Shown one piece after another: positions 46,629-55,880 of a DNA stretch of 62,520 nt. The position numbers and the translations under genes were made by a program. The first letter of the stretch is position 1, and each line of letters opens with the position of its first letter. This DNA comes from Propionicimonas sp. (GTDB lineage Bacteria; Actinomycetota; Actinomycetes; Propionibacteriales; Propionibacteriaceae). Below the pieces are notes generated by a model. It was not told the origin of the DNA, searched no databases, and saw only the letters and a program-made list of their open reading frames with translations. The stretch is taken from NCBI RefSeq assembly GCF_029975155.1, contig NZ_JARKPQ010000056.1, positions 1 to 62,520 on the forward strand, in the 5' to 3' direction.

Positions 46629-46647
46629 GGCGCGACGGCGTCGCGCC
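46629..46647. terminator. Hairpin between convergent proA and deacetylase genes
   Basis: GGCGCGA (46629-46635) pairs with TCGCGCC (46641-46647) around a 5-nt loop, in the 39-nt gap between the two stops; it could terminate both. Confidence 0.5.
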
Positions 46648-46659
46648 ACTCGGCGCCGG

Positions 46660-48165
46660 TCAGCCGTGGAAGTACTTCTGGCCGGGTTTCGTCCTGCCGA
46701 GGAGTTGGCTGACCGTGACGAAGGTGTACCCCTTCGCGCGGAGCTTCCTGATGATCGCCGGGACCGCGGCCACCGTGGTCGGGTGGATGTCGTGGACGAG
46801 GATGATGGAGCCGCGACGGGCACCCCGCACGGCCGCGGCGACGGTCTTCTTCGTGCTGCGGGTCTTCCAGTCGAGCGTGTCGACGTCCCACAGCGCCAGC
46901 GCCAGACCCGCACGCCGCGCCGCAGCGTGGACGTGGGCGTTCATGGCACCGTAGGGCGGACGGAGAAGGCGCGGCGAGACACCGGCGTCCTTGCGGATGA
47001 TCCGGACGGTGGAACCGATCTCCCTGTCGATCTGGGAGGGGGTGAGCCGGGTCAGGTCCCGGTGGTCCCAGGTGTGGACGCCGATCTCGTTCCCCGCGGC
47101 CGCGACGGCCGAGGCCACCTTCGGGTAGGCCTCCACCTGGCTGCCCAGCATGAAGAAGGTGGCATGGACCCCGGCGCGCCGCAGGTGGCCGAGGAGCTTC
47201 TGGGTGTGCGGACCGGGCCCGTCGTCGAAGGTCAGCGCGATGCACGTGGCCTTCCGGCAGTTCACCTTCGCCGGCGGCTTCGGGGTGGTGGCGGACGGAT
47301 CCGGCGTCGCGGACGTGGTGGGTCCCGTCGGGGTGGGGCTGGCGGTCGGCGCCACCGCCGGGGGTGCGGACGGGTGGATCGACGCGTCCCTGGCCGCCCG
47401 CCCGGTCGCGGTGAGCAGGGTGTCCGCCTGCCCCCGCGGGATGGTCAGTGAGACCCTGCCCTCGGCACAGGCGGCCACCTGGCACTGGTCGAAGCCGACG
47501 AGCAGGTCACCCGACGGTGAGAACGCGAGCAGTGGGGCGGCGCCGAGCGGGTCGGCGCCGGCCTGCGCGAGGTCCACGCCCGACCGGGTCAGCGCCGCCG
47601 TGGCGAGCGCGGTGCGGGCGGCGTTCCGGTCGAGCAGGTCCGCGGCGGAGTACAGGGCGCCGGAGCGAGGATCGAACCAGAAGGAGCGCCATGAACGGGC
47701 ACCCGACGCGCCGCCGAACTCGTAGCCGTCACTGGCGAAGCCGACGACGGACGGCGAGCCCGCCAGGACGTGCCAGCCCAGGTTCAGCTCGGGCGCGGCG
47801 GTCGGCTGCGTCCCGACGGGATAGTCCCGCTCGAAGTCGCGGATCGTGTCGGAGTAGTGGGTCGAGACGGCCTCGTCGACCAGGGGAAGGCCGAACTGCG
47901 GCCAGTTGGCGAAGATGCGGCGTGCGAACTCGGAGCGCGAGTCCACGGTCGTGACGATGCCGTCCAGCAGTTCGGGGTCGAGCACCGCCGGCACGTCCCC
48001 GGAGGCGGTGAACCCGTCCTCCGCAGACCTGGTGGGGGTGGCGGTCGATGTGGGGGACGCGGCGGTGGTGGCGGGCGCGCGAGGCGTGACCGTTCCCGTG
48101 GGCGGGGTGATCGCGCACGCCTGGAGGCACAGCACCAGGCCCACGACCGCGAATCCTCGCCGCAT
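46660..48165 (-). CDS. Polysaccharide deacetylase lipoprotein with RsiV/DUF3298-like domain
   Basis: 501 residues from ATG 48165 (GGAAGGGA upstream). Lipoprotein signal with Cys17 (LCLQAC), a Thr/Ala/Pro linker, a domain resembling DUF3298/RsiV (about 60-260), a second Pro/Thr linker, and a NodB deacetylase domain with LTFDDGPGPHTQKLL, the metal pair H-T-W-D-H in GVHTWDHRDL, LRPPYGAMN and the final ILVHDIHP. This resembles Bacillus PdaC. It probably removes acetyl groups from peptidoglycan or another wall glycan. Confidence 0.88.
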   Translation of the reverse strand: MRRGFAVVGLVLCLQACAITPPTGTVTPRAPATTAASPTSTATPTRSAEDGFTASGDVPAVLDPELLDGIVTTVDSRSEFARRIFANWPQFGLPLVDEAVSTHYSDTIRDFERDYPVGTQPTAAPELNLGWHVLAGSPSVVGFASDGYEFGGASGARSWRSFWFDPRSGALYSAADLLDRNAARTALATAALTRSGVDLAQAGADPLGAAPLLAFSPSGDLLVGFDQCQVAACAEGRVSLTIPRGQADTLLTATGRAARDASIHPSAPPAVAPTASPTPTGPTTSATPDPSATTPKPPAKVNCRKATCIALTFDDGPGPHTQKLLGHLRRAGVHATFFMLGSQVEAYPKVASAVAAAGNEIGVHTWDHRDLTRLTPSQIDREIGSTVRIIRKDAGVSPRLLRPPYGAMNAHVHAAARRAGLALALWDVDTLDWKTRSTKKTVAAAVRGARRGSIILVHDIHPTTVAAVPAIIRKLRAKGYTFVTVSQLLGRTKPGQKYFHG

Positions 48166-48340
48166 CGCCAGTCCCTTCCGTCGGTGCTGTGGCGGGCCGC
48201 CGTCTCCGTCCGCCGCCGTTCGGCAATGGAAGCGACCGTAACCAGCGAACCTGAGCCTGCACTGAGCCGGACTCAGTCGCTGCTCAGCCCGCCCTGACCG
48301 ACGTGAGGACGGCGGGCGGCGCAGCGGAGTGCCGCGCGTG

Positions 48341-48346
48341 TAGTAT
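48341..48346 (+). promoter_or_regulatory. -10 element, leaderless start upstream of nadD
   Basis: TAGTAT, 7 nt before ATG 48354. Confidence 0.5.
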
Positions 48347-48353
48347 CCGCGGC

Positions 48354-48488
48354 ATGCAGATCGTGCTCCAGGCTGTGGTCGCGGACGTGACCGTGCCGGT
48401 TGTGATCGGTCTGGGCGCCGTCGCCATCCTCGTGGCGGGCCTGGGCTGGGTGCGTCAGGTGGGGAAGGGTCGGCCGCACGCCCGATGA
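48354..48488 (+). CDS. 44-residue single-helix membrane protein
   Basis: ATG 48354 to TGA 48488. One hydrophobic segment, about residues 8-33 ([25 protein letters not shown]), then a basic tail [11 protein letters not shown]. The stop overlaps the nadD ATG (ATGA), so translation is coupled and this may be the first cistron of the nadD-rsfS-phosphatase operon. No family recognised. Confidence 0.55.
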   Translation: MQIVLQAVVADVTVPVVIGLGAVAILVAGLGWVRQVGKGRPHAR

Positions 48489-49132
48489 GTGAGACCCCGA
48501 TCGTCTGGGACCGGCAGGGCTCCCGGCGGCTCCGCCTCGGCGTGATGGGCGGCACGTTCGACCCCATCCACCACGGCCACCTGGTGGCGGCCAGCGAGGT
48601 GCAGGCCCGGTTCGCGCTCGACGAGGTGGTCTTCGTGCCGACCGGCCAGCCGTGGCAGAAGGCCGGCAAGCAGGTGTCGCAGGCCGAGGACCGCTACCTG
48701 ATGACCACCATCGCCACCGCCTCCAACCCGAGGTTCTCCGTGAGCCGGGCCGACATCGAGCGGCCAGGCCCCACGTACACCGTCGACACCCTCCGCGACA
48801 TCCGCAAGTACCGGCCGGGGCCGATGGACCTGTTCTTCATCACCGGTGCGGACGCCCTCAGCGCGATCCTCACCTGGAAGGGCGTGGACGAGCTGTTCGA
48901 CCTCGCCCACTTCGTCGGTGTCTCCCGGCCGGGGGTACCGCTGGGGGAGAACGACATCACCCACCTGCCCGAGGACAAGGTGACCCTGCTGGAGGTGCCG
49001 GCGCTGGCCATCTCGTCCACCGCGTGTCGTGAGCGCGTCGCCCAGGGTCTGCCACTGTGGTACCTGGTGCCCGACGGCATCGTCCAGTACATCGCCAAGC
49101 GCGGCCTTTACCGTCCCAGAGGAGCCCAGTGA
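48485..49132 (+). CDS. nadD: Nicotinate-nucleotide adenylyltransferase
   Basis: 215 residues. Nucleotidyltransferase motif [20 protein letters not shown] at the N-terminus; late SST motif in [13 protein letters not shown]. It makes deamido-NAD from nicotinate mononucleotide, the substrate for NadE at 34577. Its start overlaps the small membrane gene and its stop overlaps rsfS (GTGA). Confidence 0.95.
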   Translation: MSETPIVWDRQGSRRLRLGVMGGTFDPIHHGHLVAASEVQARFALDEVVFVPTGQPWQKAGKQVSQAEDRYLMTTIATASNPRFSVSRADIERPGPTYTVDTLRDIRKYRPGPMDLFFITGADALSAILTWKGVDELFDLAHFVGVSRPGVPLGENDITHLPEDKVTLLEVPALAISSTACRERVAQGLPLWYLVPDGIVQYIAKRGLYRPRGAQ

Positions 49133-49506
49133 CCGCAACCGATCACTCCGTCGACATCGCCCGCATCGCAGCGAGGGCGGCCGTCGCCAAGCTCGCGAAG
49201 GACCCGGTGGCGTTCGACGTCTCCGAGCGGCTCGCGATCACCGACGTCTTCCTGATCGTCGCTGCGACCAACGAGCGGCAGGTCGGCGCCGTCGTCGACG
49301 CGGTCGAGGAGGCGCTGCTGAAGGCGGGCGTGAAGGCCGTCCGCAGGGAGGGCGATCGGGAGAACCGCTGGGTGCTGCTGGACTTCCTCGACACGGTGGT
49401 GCACGTGCAGCACTCCGAGGAGCGGGCGCTCTACGCGCTGGAGCGGCTGTGGAAGGACTGCCCGAGGCTCGACCTCGGGCCGCTCGACACCCCGCCGGCC
49501 GAATGA
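49129..49506 (+). CDS. rsfS: Ribosomal silencing factor RsfS
   Basis: 125 residues from GTG 49129 overlapping the nadD stop. Family motifs: [52 protein letters not shown] and the terminal [15 protein letters not shown]. It binds L14 and blocks subunit joining in starvation. GGAGCCC supplies the ribosome site. Its stop overlaps the next ATG. Confidence 0.95.
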   Translation: MTATDHSVDIARIAARAAVAKLAKDPVAFDVSERLAITDVFLIVAATNERQVGAVVDAVEEALLKAGVKAVRREGDRENRWVLLDFLDTVVHVQHSEERALYALERLWKDCPRLDLGPLDTPPAE

Positions 49507-50156
49507 CGGCCGCCCGGATCGTCCTGCTGCGCCACGGCGTCACCGACTGGAACGACGGCGGACGCTTCCAGGGGCACGCTGACATCCCGCTGAACGACAC
49601 CGGACGCGCCCAGGCCGCCGCCGCTGCCGAGCAGCTGGTGGGCGAGGGGATCGGGCAGGTGTTCGCGTCCGATCTCGCCCGCGCGGACGAGACCGCCCGG
49701 ATCATCGCGGCCCGCTGTGATCGTCCGGTGATCACCGATCCGCGGCTGCGGGAGGTCGACGTCGGGTCGTGGTCGGGCCACAGCATGGAGGAGATCGGGC
49801 AGCAGGTGCCGGATTTCTGGCCGGCCCTGCGCGAGGGACGTGACTTCCGGCGCTCGCCCGTCGGGGAGACCGCCACCGAGGCCGGCCAGCGGGTGGCGCT
49901 GGCGCTGCTCGACTACGCCGAGGCCGCCCCCGACGGCGAGGTGCTGCTCGCGGTCGGCCACGGCCTGTCGCTGCGAGTGGGCGCGCTGCTGCTGATGGGC
50001 CTCGACTACTCGCACGCCCGGCTGTTCCGCGGCATGGGCAACTGCCACTGGACGGTGCTGCAGCCCGCCGGGGACTTCTGGCGGATGGCCAGCTACAACG
50101 TGGGACTCGTCGACACCCCGGGTCAGCCCGCGCTGGGGAAGCGCATCCGCTGGTAG
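49503..50156 (+). CDS. Histidine phosphatase (phosphoglycerate-mutase-like)
   Basis: 217 residues, ATG overlapping the rsfS stop. Catalytic RHG in IVLLRHGVTDWN, second His in LLAVGHGLSLRVG, and SDLARADETARII. Conserved third gene after nadD-rsfS in actinobacteria; in mycobacteria the homologue is a glucosyl-3-phosphoglycerate phosphatase, which makes that role possible here. The 3' end overlaps the convergent GDPD gene by 34 bp. Confidence 0.88.
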   Translation: MTAARIVLLRHGVTDWNDGGRFQGHADIPLNDTGRAQAAAAAEQLVGEGIGQVFASDLARADETARIIAARCDRPVITDPRLREVDVGSWSGHSMEEIGQQVPDFWPALREGRDFRRSPVGETATEAGQRVALALLDYAEAAPDGEVLLAVGHGLSLRVGALLLMGLDYSHARLFRGMGNCHWTVLQPAGDFWRMASYNVGLVDTPGQPALGKRIRW

Positions 50157-51418
50157 CTGACGACCTGGACGGTCAGCTTCACCTTCTTCGTGGTGGAGAT
50201 CCGCACCTTGCGGTTGTCGCCGAGCGGTGAGCGGACGGTCAGCGTCTTCGTCCCCTTCGGCAGTGCGACCTTCACCGACGCCGAGGACGGCGAGGACGCC
50301 GGACCGACGGACAGCGAGCCCTTGCCGGTGCCGCCCTTGACGGTGATCTTCAGGGTCACGTCACCCAGCATGGCGAGGTCGGCCGTGGGGACGGCCTTGG
50401 TGGGTACGGCCTTGTAGTACTTGCGGCCGGTCTTGTAGGTGATGCTGGAGATCGTGACGGGACTGGTCAGCGTCGTGGCGGTCATGGTCGGCACGGGATC
50501 GAGGTTGATCCGTCCGTTGACCAGGTCGTCCTGCGTGGCGCTGGGGGTGTCGGTGCCGAACATGAACCCGCTCTTGTTCGCGTGGTAGATCTGGAACGCC
50601 CGTTGCTCGTTGTCGGTCGCGCTCCACGGTGCGGAGTCGATACGCAGCGACTTCACGTATTTGACCAGGTACACCGAGGTGTACTTCACCCGGGTGCCGT
50701 AGGCACTCGCGCCCAGCTTCTTCGCGAGCCGCACGCGGTCGAGGTCCAACTGGACCTGGTCGAGGGCGATCACCCGGATCTTCGGTTCGTACTTCCGGAA
50801 CACCGGCAGTGCGTACTCCCAGTTGAAGCTGATCAGCTTGGTCTGGTTCTGCAGCTTGTACTTCTGGACGAGCTTGATCGCCTTCTCCGCCCACTGCTTC
50901 TTCCCGGCCGCCGACTGTCCGGTGTACGCCTTCACCTCGAGGCTGAGCAGGATCTCGGGGTGGCCCTTCAGCGCGGCCGCCAGCTGCTCGAAGGTGGGGA
51001 TCGGGACGACCTTCTCCCCGGCGAGGTTCGCACAGCGCACCTGCTGCACCTGCTCCAGCGTCATGGAGTGGATGGCGAGCCCGGTCTGACCGTCCTGCAG
51101 GCAGCGGGACGCGAGCTTGTCCTCGTGGCTCATCACGGCGTGGCCGTCACGGGTGAACACCATGTCGGTCTCGAGGGAGTCGAAGCCCCTCTTGATGGTC
51201 TCGGTGAACGCCTCCAGGGAGTTCTGGGGCCACTCGCCCATGCCACCGCGGTGCGCGGAGATGCCGAACTCGATGCCTGCCTTGTTCTTGATGGGCTTTC
51301 CGTCGGTGCCGACCGTCACGCCCGGGGCGGAGGTCGGCGCCGCGAGGGAGACGGCAAGGACGAGGGCGCAGCCGGCGACCACGCGGCCGAGGAACGTCGG
51401 ACGGGACAGGGCGCTCAT
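50123..51418 (-). CDS. Secreted glycerophosphodiester phosphodiesterase
   Basis: 431 residues with a cleavable signal peptide (about residues 1-32). GDPD domain: ISAHRGGMGEWPQNSLEAF, LETDMVFTRDGHAVMSHED and LLSLEVKAY give the His/Glu/Asp metal and catalytic residues. A C-terminal beta-sandwich-like region of about 110 residues (KITVKGGTGKGSLSVGP...) follows, possibly wall-binding. It releases glycerol-3-phosphate from deacylated phospholipids or teichoic acids. The end overlaps the phosphatase gene on the other strand. Confidence 0.9.
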   Translation of the reverse strand: MSALSRPTFLGRVVAGCALVLAVSLAAPTSAPGVTVGTDGKPIKNKAGIEFGISAHRGGMGEWPQNSLEAFTETIKRGFDSLETDMVFTRDGHAVMSHEDKLASRCLQDGQTGLAIHSMTLEQVQQVRCANLAGEKVVPIPTFEQLAAALKGHPEILLSLEVKAYTGQSAAGKKQWAEKAIKLVQKYKLQNQTKLISFNWEYALPVFRKYEPKIRVIALDQVQLDLDRVRLAKKLGASAYGTRVKYTSVYLVKYVKSLRIDSAPWSATDNEQRAFQIYHANKSGFMFGTDTPSATQDDLVNGRINLDPVPTMTATTLTSPVTISSITYKTGRKYYKAVPTKAVPTADLAMLGDVTLKITVKGGTGKGSLSVGPASSPSSASVKVALPKGTKTLTVRSPLGDNRKVRISTTKKVKLTVQVVSYQRMRFPSAG

Positions 51419-51536
51419 GGACCTGCTCTCTGTTCGGGGATACGTCCAACATAAGCGCGATCCGCGCCGTCCGGAAGCTCAGCCCGCGATTCGGCCCGCA
51501 GGGCGGAAGCCGCACTTCAGGTGAAGATCACCCTCA

Positions 51537-51890
51537 GCGGTGGGAGGGTGCTCGTCGAACCGGTCGTCGAGCTTGTCGAGACGCGGGGCAGGGTCTCGAC
51601 GGGCTCGACCAGCGGTGGGAGGGGGCGCTCGGGAGCGAGGCCGTAAACCGGTCCCTGAGGAGGTCCCGTGCGGGGCGAGCGGGACTGTCGCGAAGAGTGG
51701 CCCTTCGTGACCTCGGGGAGCGGTGGGAGGGTGCTCGTCGAACCGGTCGTCGAGCTTGTCGAGACGTGGGGGCAGGGTCTCGCCGGGCTCGACCAGCGGT
51801 GGAGGGGGCCTCGGGAGCGAGGCCCAGCGGTCCCTGAGGAGGTCTTGTGAGGTGTCGCGAAGGGTGGCCTTCGTGATGCTCGCTGGCGCT
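51537..51890. repeat. 183-bp tandem duplication containing family C repeats
   Basis: Two diverged units begin GCGGTGGGAGGGTGCTCGTC at 51537 and 51720. Each holds GTCGAGCTTGTCGAGAC-like and, in inverse orientation, GTCTCGACGGGCTCGACCAG elements, so each can form a hairpin, then GGGAGCGAGGCC and CCCTGAGGAGGTC. They fill most of the 516-bp gap between the GDPD and DUF1501 genes; no credible gene is seen there. Confidence 0.8.
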
Positions 51891-51934
51891 CGCTCCTCAG
51901 GGAACGGGCAAGGGGAGGGTCGCGGGGCGGGGCG

Positions 51935-53386
51935 TCAGGCGACGCCGAGGGGTTTGCCGGGGGAGAAGCCGGGGAAGACCTGGTCCAGGTTGTCGTTGCC
52001 GAGCCTCGTGGTGACGATCTCGGAGAGGGCCTGGCGGTAGTCGACGCTGATCGGCAGGTCACCATCGGTGAGGTTGCCGGGGCTGAGGGTGTCGGGAAGG
52101 TCGCCGTAGACCGTTCCGCCCTTGATCCCGCCGCCCATCAGGAACATCAGGTTGCCGTGGCCGTGGTCGGTGCCGCCGTCCCCGTTGAGCTCCACCCTGC
52201 GGCCGAACTCGCTCATCGTGACCACGGTGACCCGGTTCCACCTCGAGCCGAGGTCGGTCCGGAACGCGGCGATGCCCTTCGCGAAATCGCTGGCGAGCCG
52301 GGAGAACTGGCCGTCGGAGTCGTTGGGTGAGCCGATGTTCTCGTGCATGTCCCAGCCGCCGTAGTCGATGCAGGCCACCTCCATGCCCAGGTCGGCCTTG
52401 GCGAGCCGGGCGATGTCCTTCAGTCCGTTGCCCCAGTTCGTGTCCGGGTAGCTCGCGCCGTTCGCCGGGGTGTAGGTGGTCGCGCGAAGGGGGTCGAGCC
52501 GGGCCACGGCGTCCAGGGTCGCCCGGGCCTGGGTGGCCAGCACACCGCCGGCGTCGCCGTAGACGCTGCCGAGGTCCGCCGCCAGCCGGTCGCCGTCGTT
52601 CCAGGCCGAATCCAGGCGGAAGGTGTCCACGCTCGACATGGCCACCGACTGATAGGCGGTCGTGGTCAACGAGAGCACCACCCGCTGGTCGCCCATGGTG
52701 ATGGCCCTGAACGTGCCCGACTCCGCCGACGAGGACGCGATGTGCCGCCCGATCCAGCCCGACCGGACGTTCGCCGTGGCTGCCCGCTCGCACATGTCCT
52801 GGTCCTCGAAGTGCGAGCGGGTCACCCCGGGATGCCCGGAGCCCAGCACGACGGCCAGCTGCTTGTCGTCCCAGATCGTGGTGAGCGCGCCGAAGTTGCG
52901 GTTCAGCACGTAGCGCGAGCTGAGCGGAATACTGCCCTTCTGGGCGGTCACCCGCGTGCTTCGGCGGAGGCTGTTGTAGTACGAGTCGTCCGGCATGCCC
53001 AGCGCCGCGAGCCCGTCGAAGCCGCCGCGCAGGAACACGCAGACCAGCAGGTCGCGATCACCAGGCGCCGCGAACGAGTAGCGGGGCACGGCGGACGCGG
53101 CGAGCAGGCCGCCGAGTCCGATCAGGGAGCCGCGGAACAGCCCGCGCCGGGCGAACCGCGGGCCCTCCGGGACATGCTCGACCGTTGGGTCGTCCACCGC
53201 ACGATTGGGACGCAGCGTCGTCACCAGGTCGTTCGCCTGCCCGGGCGTGACCACCCGTGTAGTGCCGTCGACGGTTGCGAGCAGCCGGTTGCGGGACTCC
53301 TCGTGGTCGTGCAGCGGGGTGATCAGGTCCTCGTGCAGCAGGGCTTCGCCACGGCGCAGGGCCGGGTCCGGGTTCGTCGCGTTCAC
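51935..53386 (-). CDS. DUF1501 protein, Tat-exported
   Basis: 483 residues from GTG 53386, fixed by GAGGAG 5 nt upstream. The twin-arginine signal RRGLFRGSLIGLGGLLAASAVP lies unusually far in (about residue 80), after a polar extension. The DUF1501 domain shows VCVFLRGGFDGLAALGMP, CIDYGGWDMHEN, VVTMSEFGRRVELNGDGGTDHGHGNLMFLMGGG, the alkaline-phosphatase/sulfatase-like metal-site pattern. It follows DUF1800 after 11 nt, and the two are regularly paired; function unknown. Confidence 0.88.
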   Translation of the reverse strand: MNATNPDPALRRGEALLHEDLITPLHDHEESRNRLLATVDGTTRVVTPGQANDLVTTLRPNRAVDDPTVEHVPEGPRFARRGLFRGSLIGLGGLLAASAVPRYSFAAPGDRDLLVCVFLRGGFDGLAALGMPDDSYYNSLRRSTRVTAQKGSIPLSSRYVLNRNFGALTTIWDDKQLAVVLGSGHPGVTRSHFEDQDMCERAATANVRSGWIGRHIASSSAESGTFRAITMGDQRVVLSLTTTAYQSVAMSSVDTFRLDSAWNDGDRLAADLGSVYGDAGGVLATQARATLDAVARLDPLRATTYTPANGASYPDTNWGNGLKDIARLAKADLGMEVACIDYGGWDMHENIGSPNDSDGQFSRLASDFAKGIAAFRTDLGSRWNRVTVVTMSEFGRRVELNGDGGTDHGHGNLMFLMGGGIKGGTVYGDLPDTLSPGNLTDGDLPISVDYRQALSEIVTTRLGNDNLDQVFPGFSPGKPLGVA

Positions 53387-53397
53387 CGTCGCTCCTC

Positions 53398-54996
53398 TCA
53401 TCGGAGCATGAAGTAGGGGGAGGAGAAGACGAAGTGCAGGGTCGGGCCGACGTTGTACTTGACCTGACTGGCGGTCAGCGTCGTCCCGGTGCCGTCTCCC
53501 TTGAGCCGGGCCGCCACCACATCGAGGTGGACCTGTGGCCAGGTGTAGCCCGTGAGGTCCCGGGTGAGCTTGGCGGCGACCGTGCTGATCGCCTGGCCCT
53601 TCTTCACGCCGAGCGCCGAGGCCCAGGACTTGTACTCGGACGGCCACTCCTTGTCGTTGCCCCAGTTGACCCGGGCGTTCACCGTGTACCAGTGGCTCAG
53701 CAGCGCCTGCGTGGCCAGCCAGTCGCGCGCCTGGTCGGGGTAGCCGTCGACCACGGGCCACATCCGGGGCTGGTGCCCCTGCAGGTGCAGCAGCCACTGC
53801 ACGGTTCCGGTGATGCCCCACAGGTTCTTCGCCTGGGTGGTCTTGGTGTGGATGCCGGACGGCTTGCGCAGCTTCACCATGGTCGCGACGGTCTCCTGGG
53901 GACGCCGCCACTTTGCGCCGACGGAACCGGCGAACTCGTCGCTCAGCAGCAGCGCACGCATGACCGCGGCCAACGAGGTGCCGTTGTCGAGGTAGACCTT
54001 GGCCAGCCGGTCCACGAGCTTGTCGGACGGGGTGTCCGAGACGAACCGGGTGGCGAGGCGCCGGGCGATGTGCGTCGCCGTGGCCTCGTGGCGGGCCAGG
54101 TAGGCGAGATAGGCCTTCAGCGCGGCCGGCCCGTCCGCCGCGGTCGCGTTGGGGTGGGTGAAACCCATGACCCTGATCGCGCCGACATGGTGGTCGGCCG
54201 GGCGGTAGGTGTAGACGCGCTTCGTCCAGTCGAAGCTGTGGCCGGTCAGCAGCAGCGCGGACGCGCGAACGTCGTCCTCGGTGTAGTTGCCCACGCCCAC
54301 CGTGTAGAGCTCGAGGAGTTCGCGGCCGAGGTTCTCGTTGGGGCTGTCCTTGGAGTTCACGTCGTTGTCGAGGTTCAGCAGGACGGCCGGATGCCGCACC
54401 GCGGCGTAGAGCATGCTGGCGAAGCTCCCGAGCGCGTACGTGCGCAGGACAGCCCAGTCGAACCAGGCGACGAACTCGGCGGCCTTGCCCTCGGCGGAGA
54501 CGTAGAGGTGGTCGGACATCGTGTCGACCATCGACTCGTACAGATACCGCTTGGTGAAGACCTGCCGGATGGTCCGGGAGACGCTCATCGCCTTGCCCGC
54601 CTTCCACGCCTGCTTCTTCGTGGCGCGGTAGGCCTGGGCGCCGGTCATCGTGGCGTAGCTCAGGTGCTTGGCGACGATCTTGTCGGCCTTGGTGTCCTTG
54701 ATCTTCTTCCAGGCCAGTTGCCGGTCGATCCAGGCCGTACGCCCCAGACGCTCGATCTCCTTCGCGATCGACGGCGTGGGGGCCGGCGCGACCCGCCGGG
54801 CGAGGTGCCAGGCCGGGGACGACGAAAGGTCGAGGCTGTCGGCGAGGCCATCGATCGCCGCGGGCAGCACGGGTGCCATCGGGACGGCTGGGGGCGCGGC
54901 GAAAGCCGGCGGCGCCGATCGGGCGAGCGTGGTGGCCGCGAGGCCGCCGGCAGCGATGCCGAGGGCTGCCCGGCGTGATGGCTGGGGTGGCGTCAT
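53398..54996 (-). CDS. DUF1800 protein, Tat-exported
   Basis: 532 residues. Twin-arginine signal SRRAALGIAAGGLAATTLA at the N-terminus. DUF1800 motifs: NENLGRELLELYTVGVGNYTEDDVRASALLLTGHSFD and HEATATHIARRLATRFVSD. First gene of a two-gene operon with DUF1501; pairs of this kind are proposed to act together outside the cytoplasm, substrate unknown. Confidence 0.88.
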   Translation of the reverse strand: MTPPQPSRRAALGIAAGGLAATTLARSAPPAFAAPPAVPMAPVLPAAIDGLADSLDLSSSPAWHLARRVAPAPTPSIAKEIERLGRTAWIDRQLAWKKIKDTKADKIVAKHLSYATMTGAQAYRATKKQAWKAGKAMSVSRTIRQVFTKRYLYESMVDTMSDHLYVSAEGKAAEFVAWFDWAVLRTYALGSFASMLYAAVRHPAVLLNLDNDVNSKDSPNENLGRELLELYTVGVGNYTEDDVRASALLLTGHSFDWTKRVYTYRPADHHVGAIRVMGFTHPNATAADGPAALKAYLAYLARHEATATHIARRLATRFVSDTPSDKLVDRLAKVYLDNGTSLAAVMRALLLSDEFAGSVGAKWRRPQETVATMVKLRKPSGIHTKTTQAKNLWGITGTVQWLLHLQGHQPRMWPVVDGYPDQARDWLATQALLSHWYTVNARVNWGNDKEWPSEYKSWASALGVKKGQAISTVAAKLTRDLTGYTWPQVHLDVVAARLKGDGTGTTLTASQVKYNVGPTLHFVFSSPYFMLR

Positions 54997-55153
54997 CGGT
55001 TCCCCTGGGGTTGCTGGGACGTGCTCGGTCGAACGCGGCTTACCCTAACGGATCCTGAGAACATTATTAAGGGAATCCAAGAAGGATCGGCGCCGGCCCG
55101 TCCGGACCACCCGTCCCAACCGATCTAGCATGGAGGAAAGGACGGAGGTGGCC

Positions 55154-55645
55154 ATGATCGAGGTACAGCTCACGAGCCTTGCGGTGGACTCCCGTGGCCA
55201 ACCGGTCGTCATCCTCGCCCCGGTCGCGGCGGACGCCGGGGCCCGGCGGCTGCTGCCGATCTGGATCGGCCTGCCGGAGGCGAGCGCGATCATGCTCGCG
55301 GTGGAGGGGGCGAGCCCGGCCCGTCCGCAGGTGTACGACCTGATGACCACCCTGATCGGCCGGCTGGGCGGCGAGGTGGAGCAGGTGGTCGTCACCAAGC
55401 TGGAGGGCGGCACGTTCTTCGCGGAGATCACGCTCGGCACGCCCCGCGGAATGGAGGTGATCGACGCCCGGCCGTCCGACTCGATCGCGCTGGCGATCCG
55501 GGTGGGAGCGCCGATCTTCGTCGCGGAGGCCGTGTTCGCCGAGGCCGGCATGCCGGACGAGGAGTCCGCCGGCGACGAGCAGTCGCAACTGGCCGCGTTC
55601 CATCGCTTCCTCGACGACGTCGAACCGGACGACTTCCGTGGCTGA
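55154..55645 (+). CDS. Bifunctional nuclease family protein (DUF151)
   Basis: 163 residues from ATG 55154, preceded by GGAGGTGG; an ATG at 55130 is too close to the -10 (TAGCAT at about 55127). BFN domain: RLLPIWIGLPEASAIMLAVEG, EGGTFFAEITLGTPRG, DARPSDSIALAIRVGAPIFVAEAV. Acidic C-terminus. Plant and Thermotoga relatives have DNase/RNase activity; the physiological role in actinobacteria is unclear. A small gene-free stretch of 235 bp follows, with nothing recognisable. Confidence 0.88.
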   Translation: MIEVQLTSLAVDSRGQPVVILAPVAADAGARRLLPIWIGLPEASAIMLAVEGASPARPQVYDLMTTLIGRLGGEVEQVVVTKLEGGTFFAEITLGTPRGMEVIDARPSDSIALAIRVGAPIFVAEAVFAEAGMPDEESAGDEQSQLAAFHRFLDDVEPDDFRG

Positions 55646-55880
55646 GGGTCACCCGAAAGAGGTCTGACGCCCGGCCCGTCCGATCTCCTATCGTGGCAGG
55701 CGGCCTCTCCCGGGGATCCGCCAATATTCCCCGGAGACACGGAATCACGCCGGGGACTTTGGAGGGGGCAGCCGGCAGGGATCTCGTGGTTGCTGGAGCG
55801 CGTCGTGGGTGGGGTAGCCGCCGATGCCTCCAGCACGGCCTTGGCGGAGCGTCAGCGGACGTGAACCACCCGTTCGTCGG

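Noticed and set aside
51935..54607. One 890-codon gene spanning DUF1800 and DUF1501
   Set aside because: The upstream part is a wrong-frame reading of DUF1800; GAGGAG before GTG 53386 marks the true DUF1501 start.
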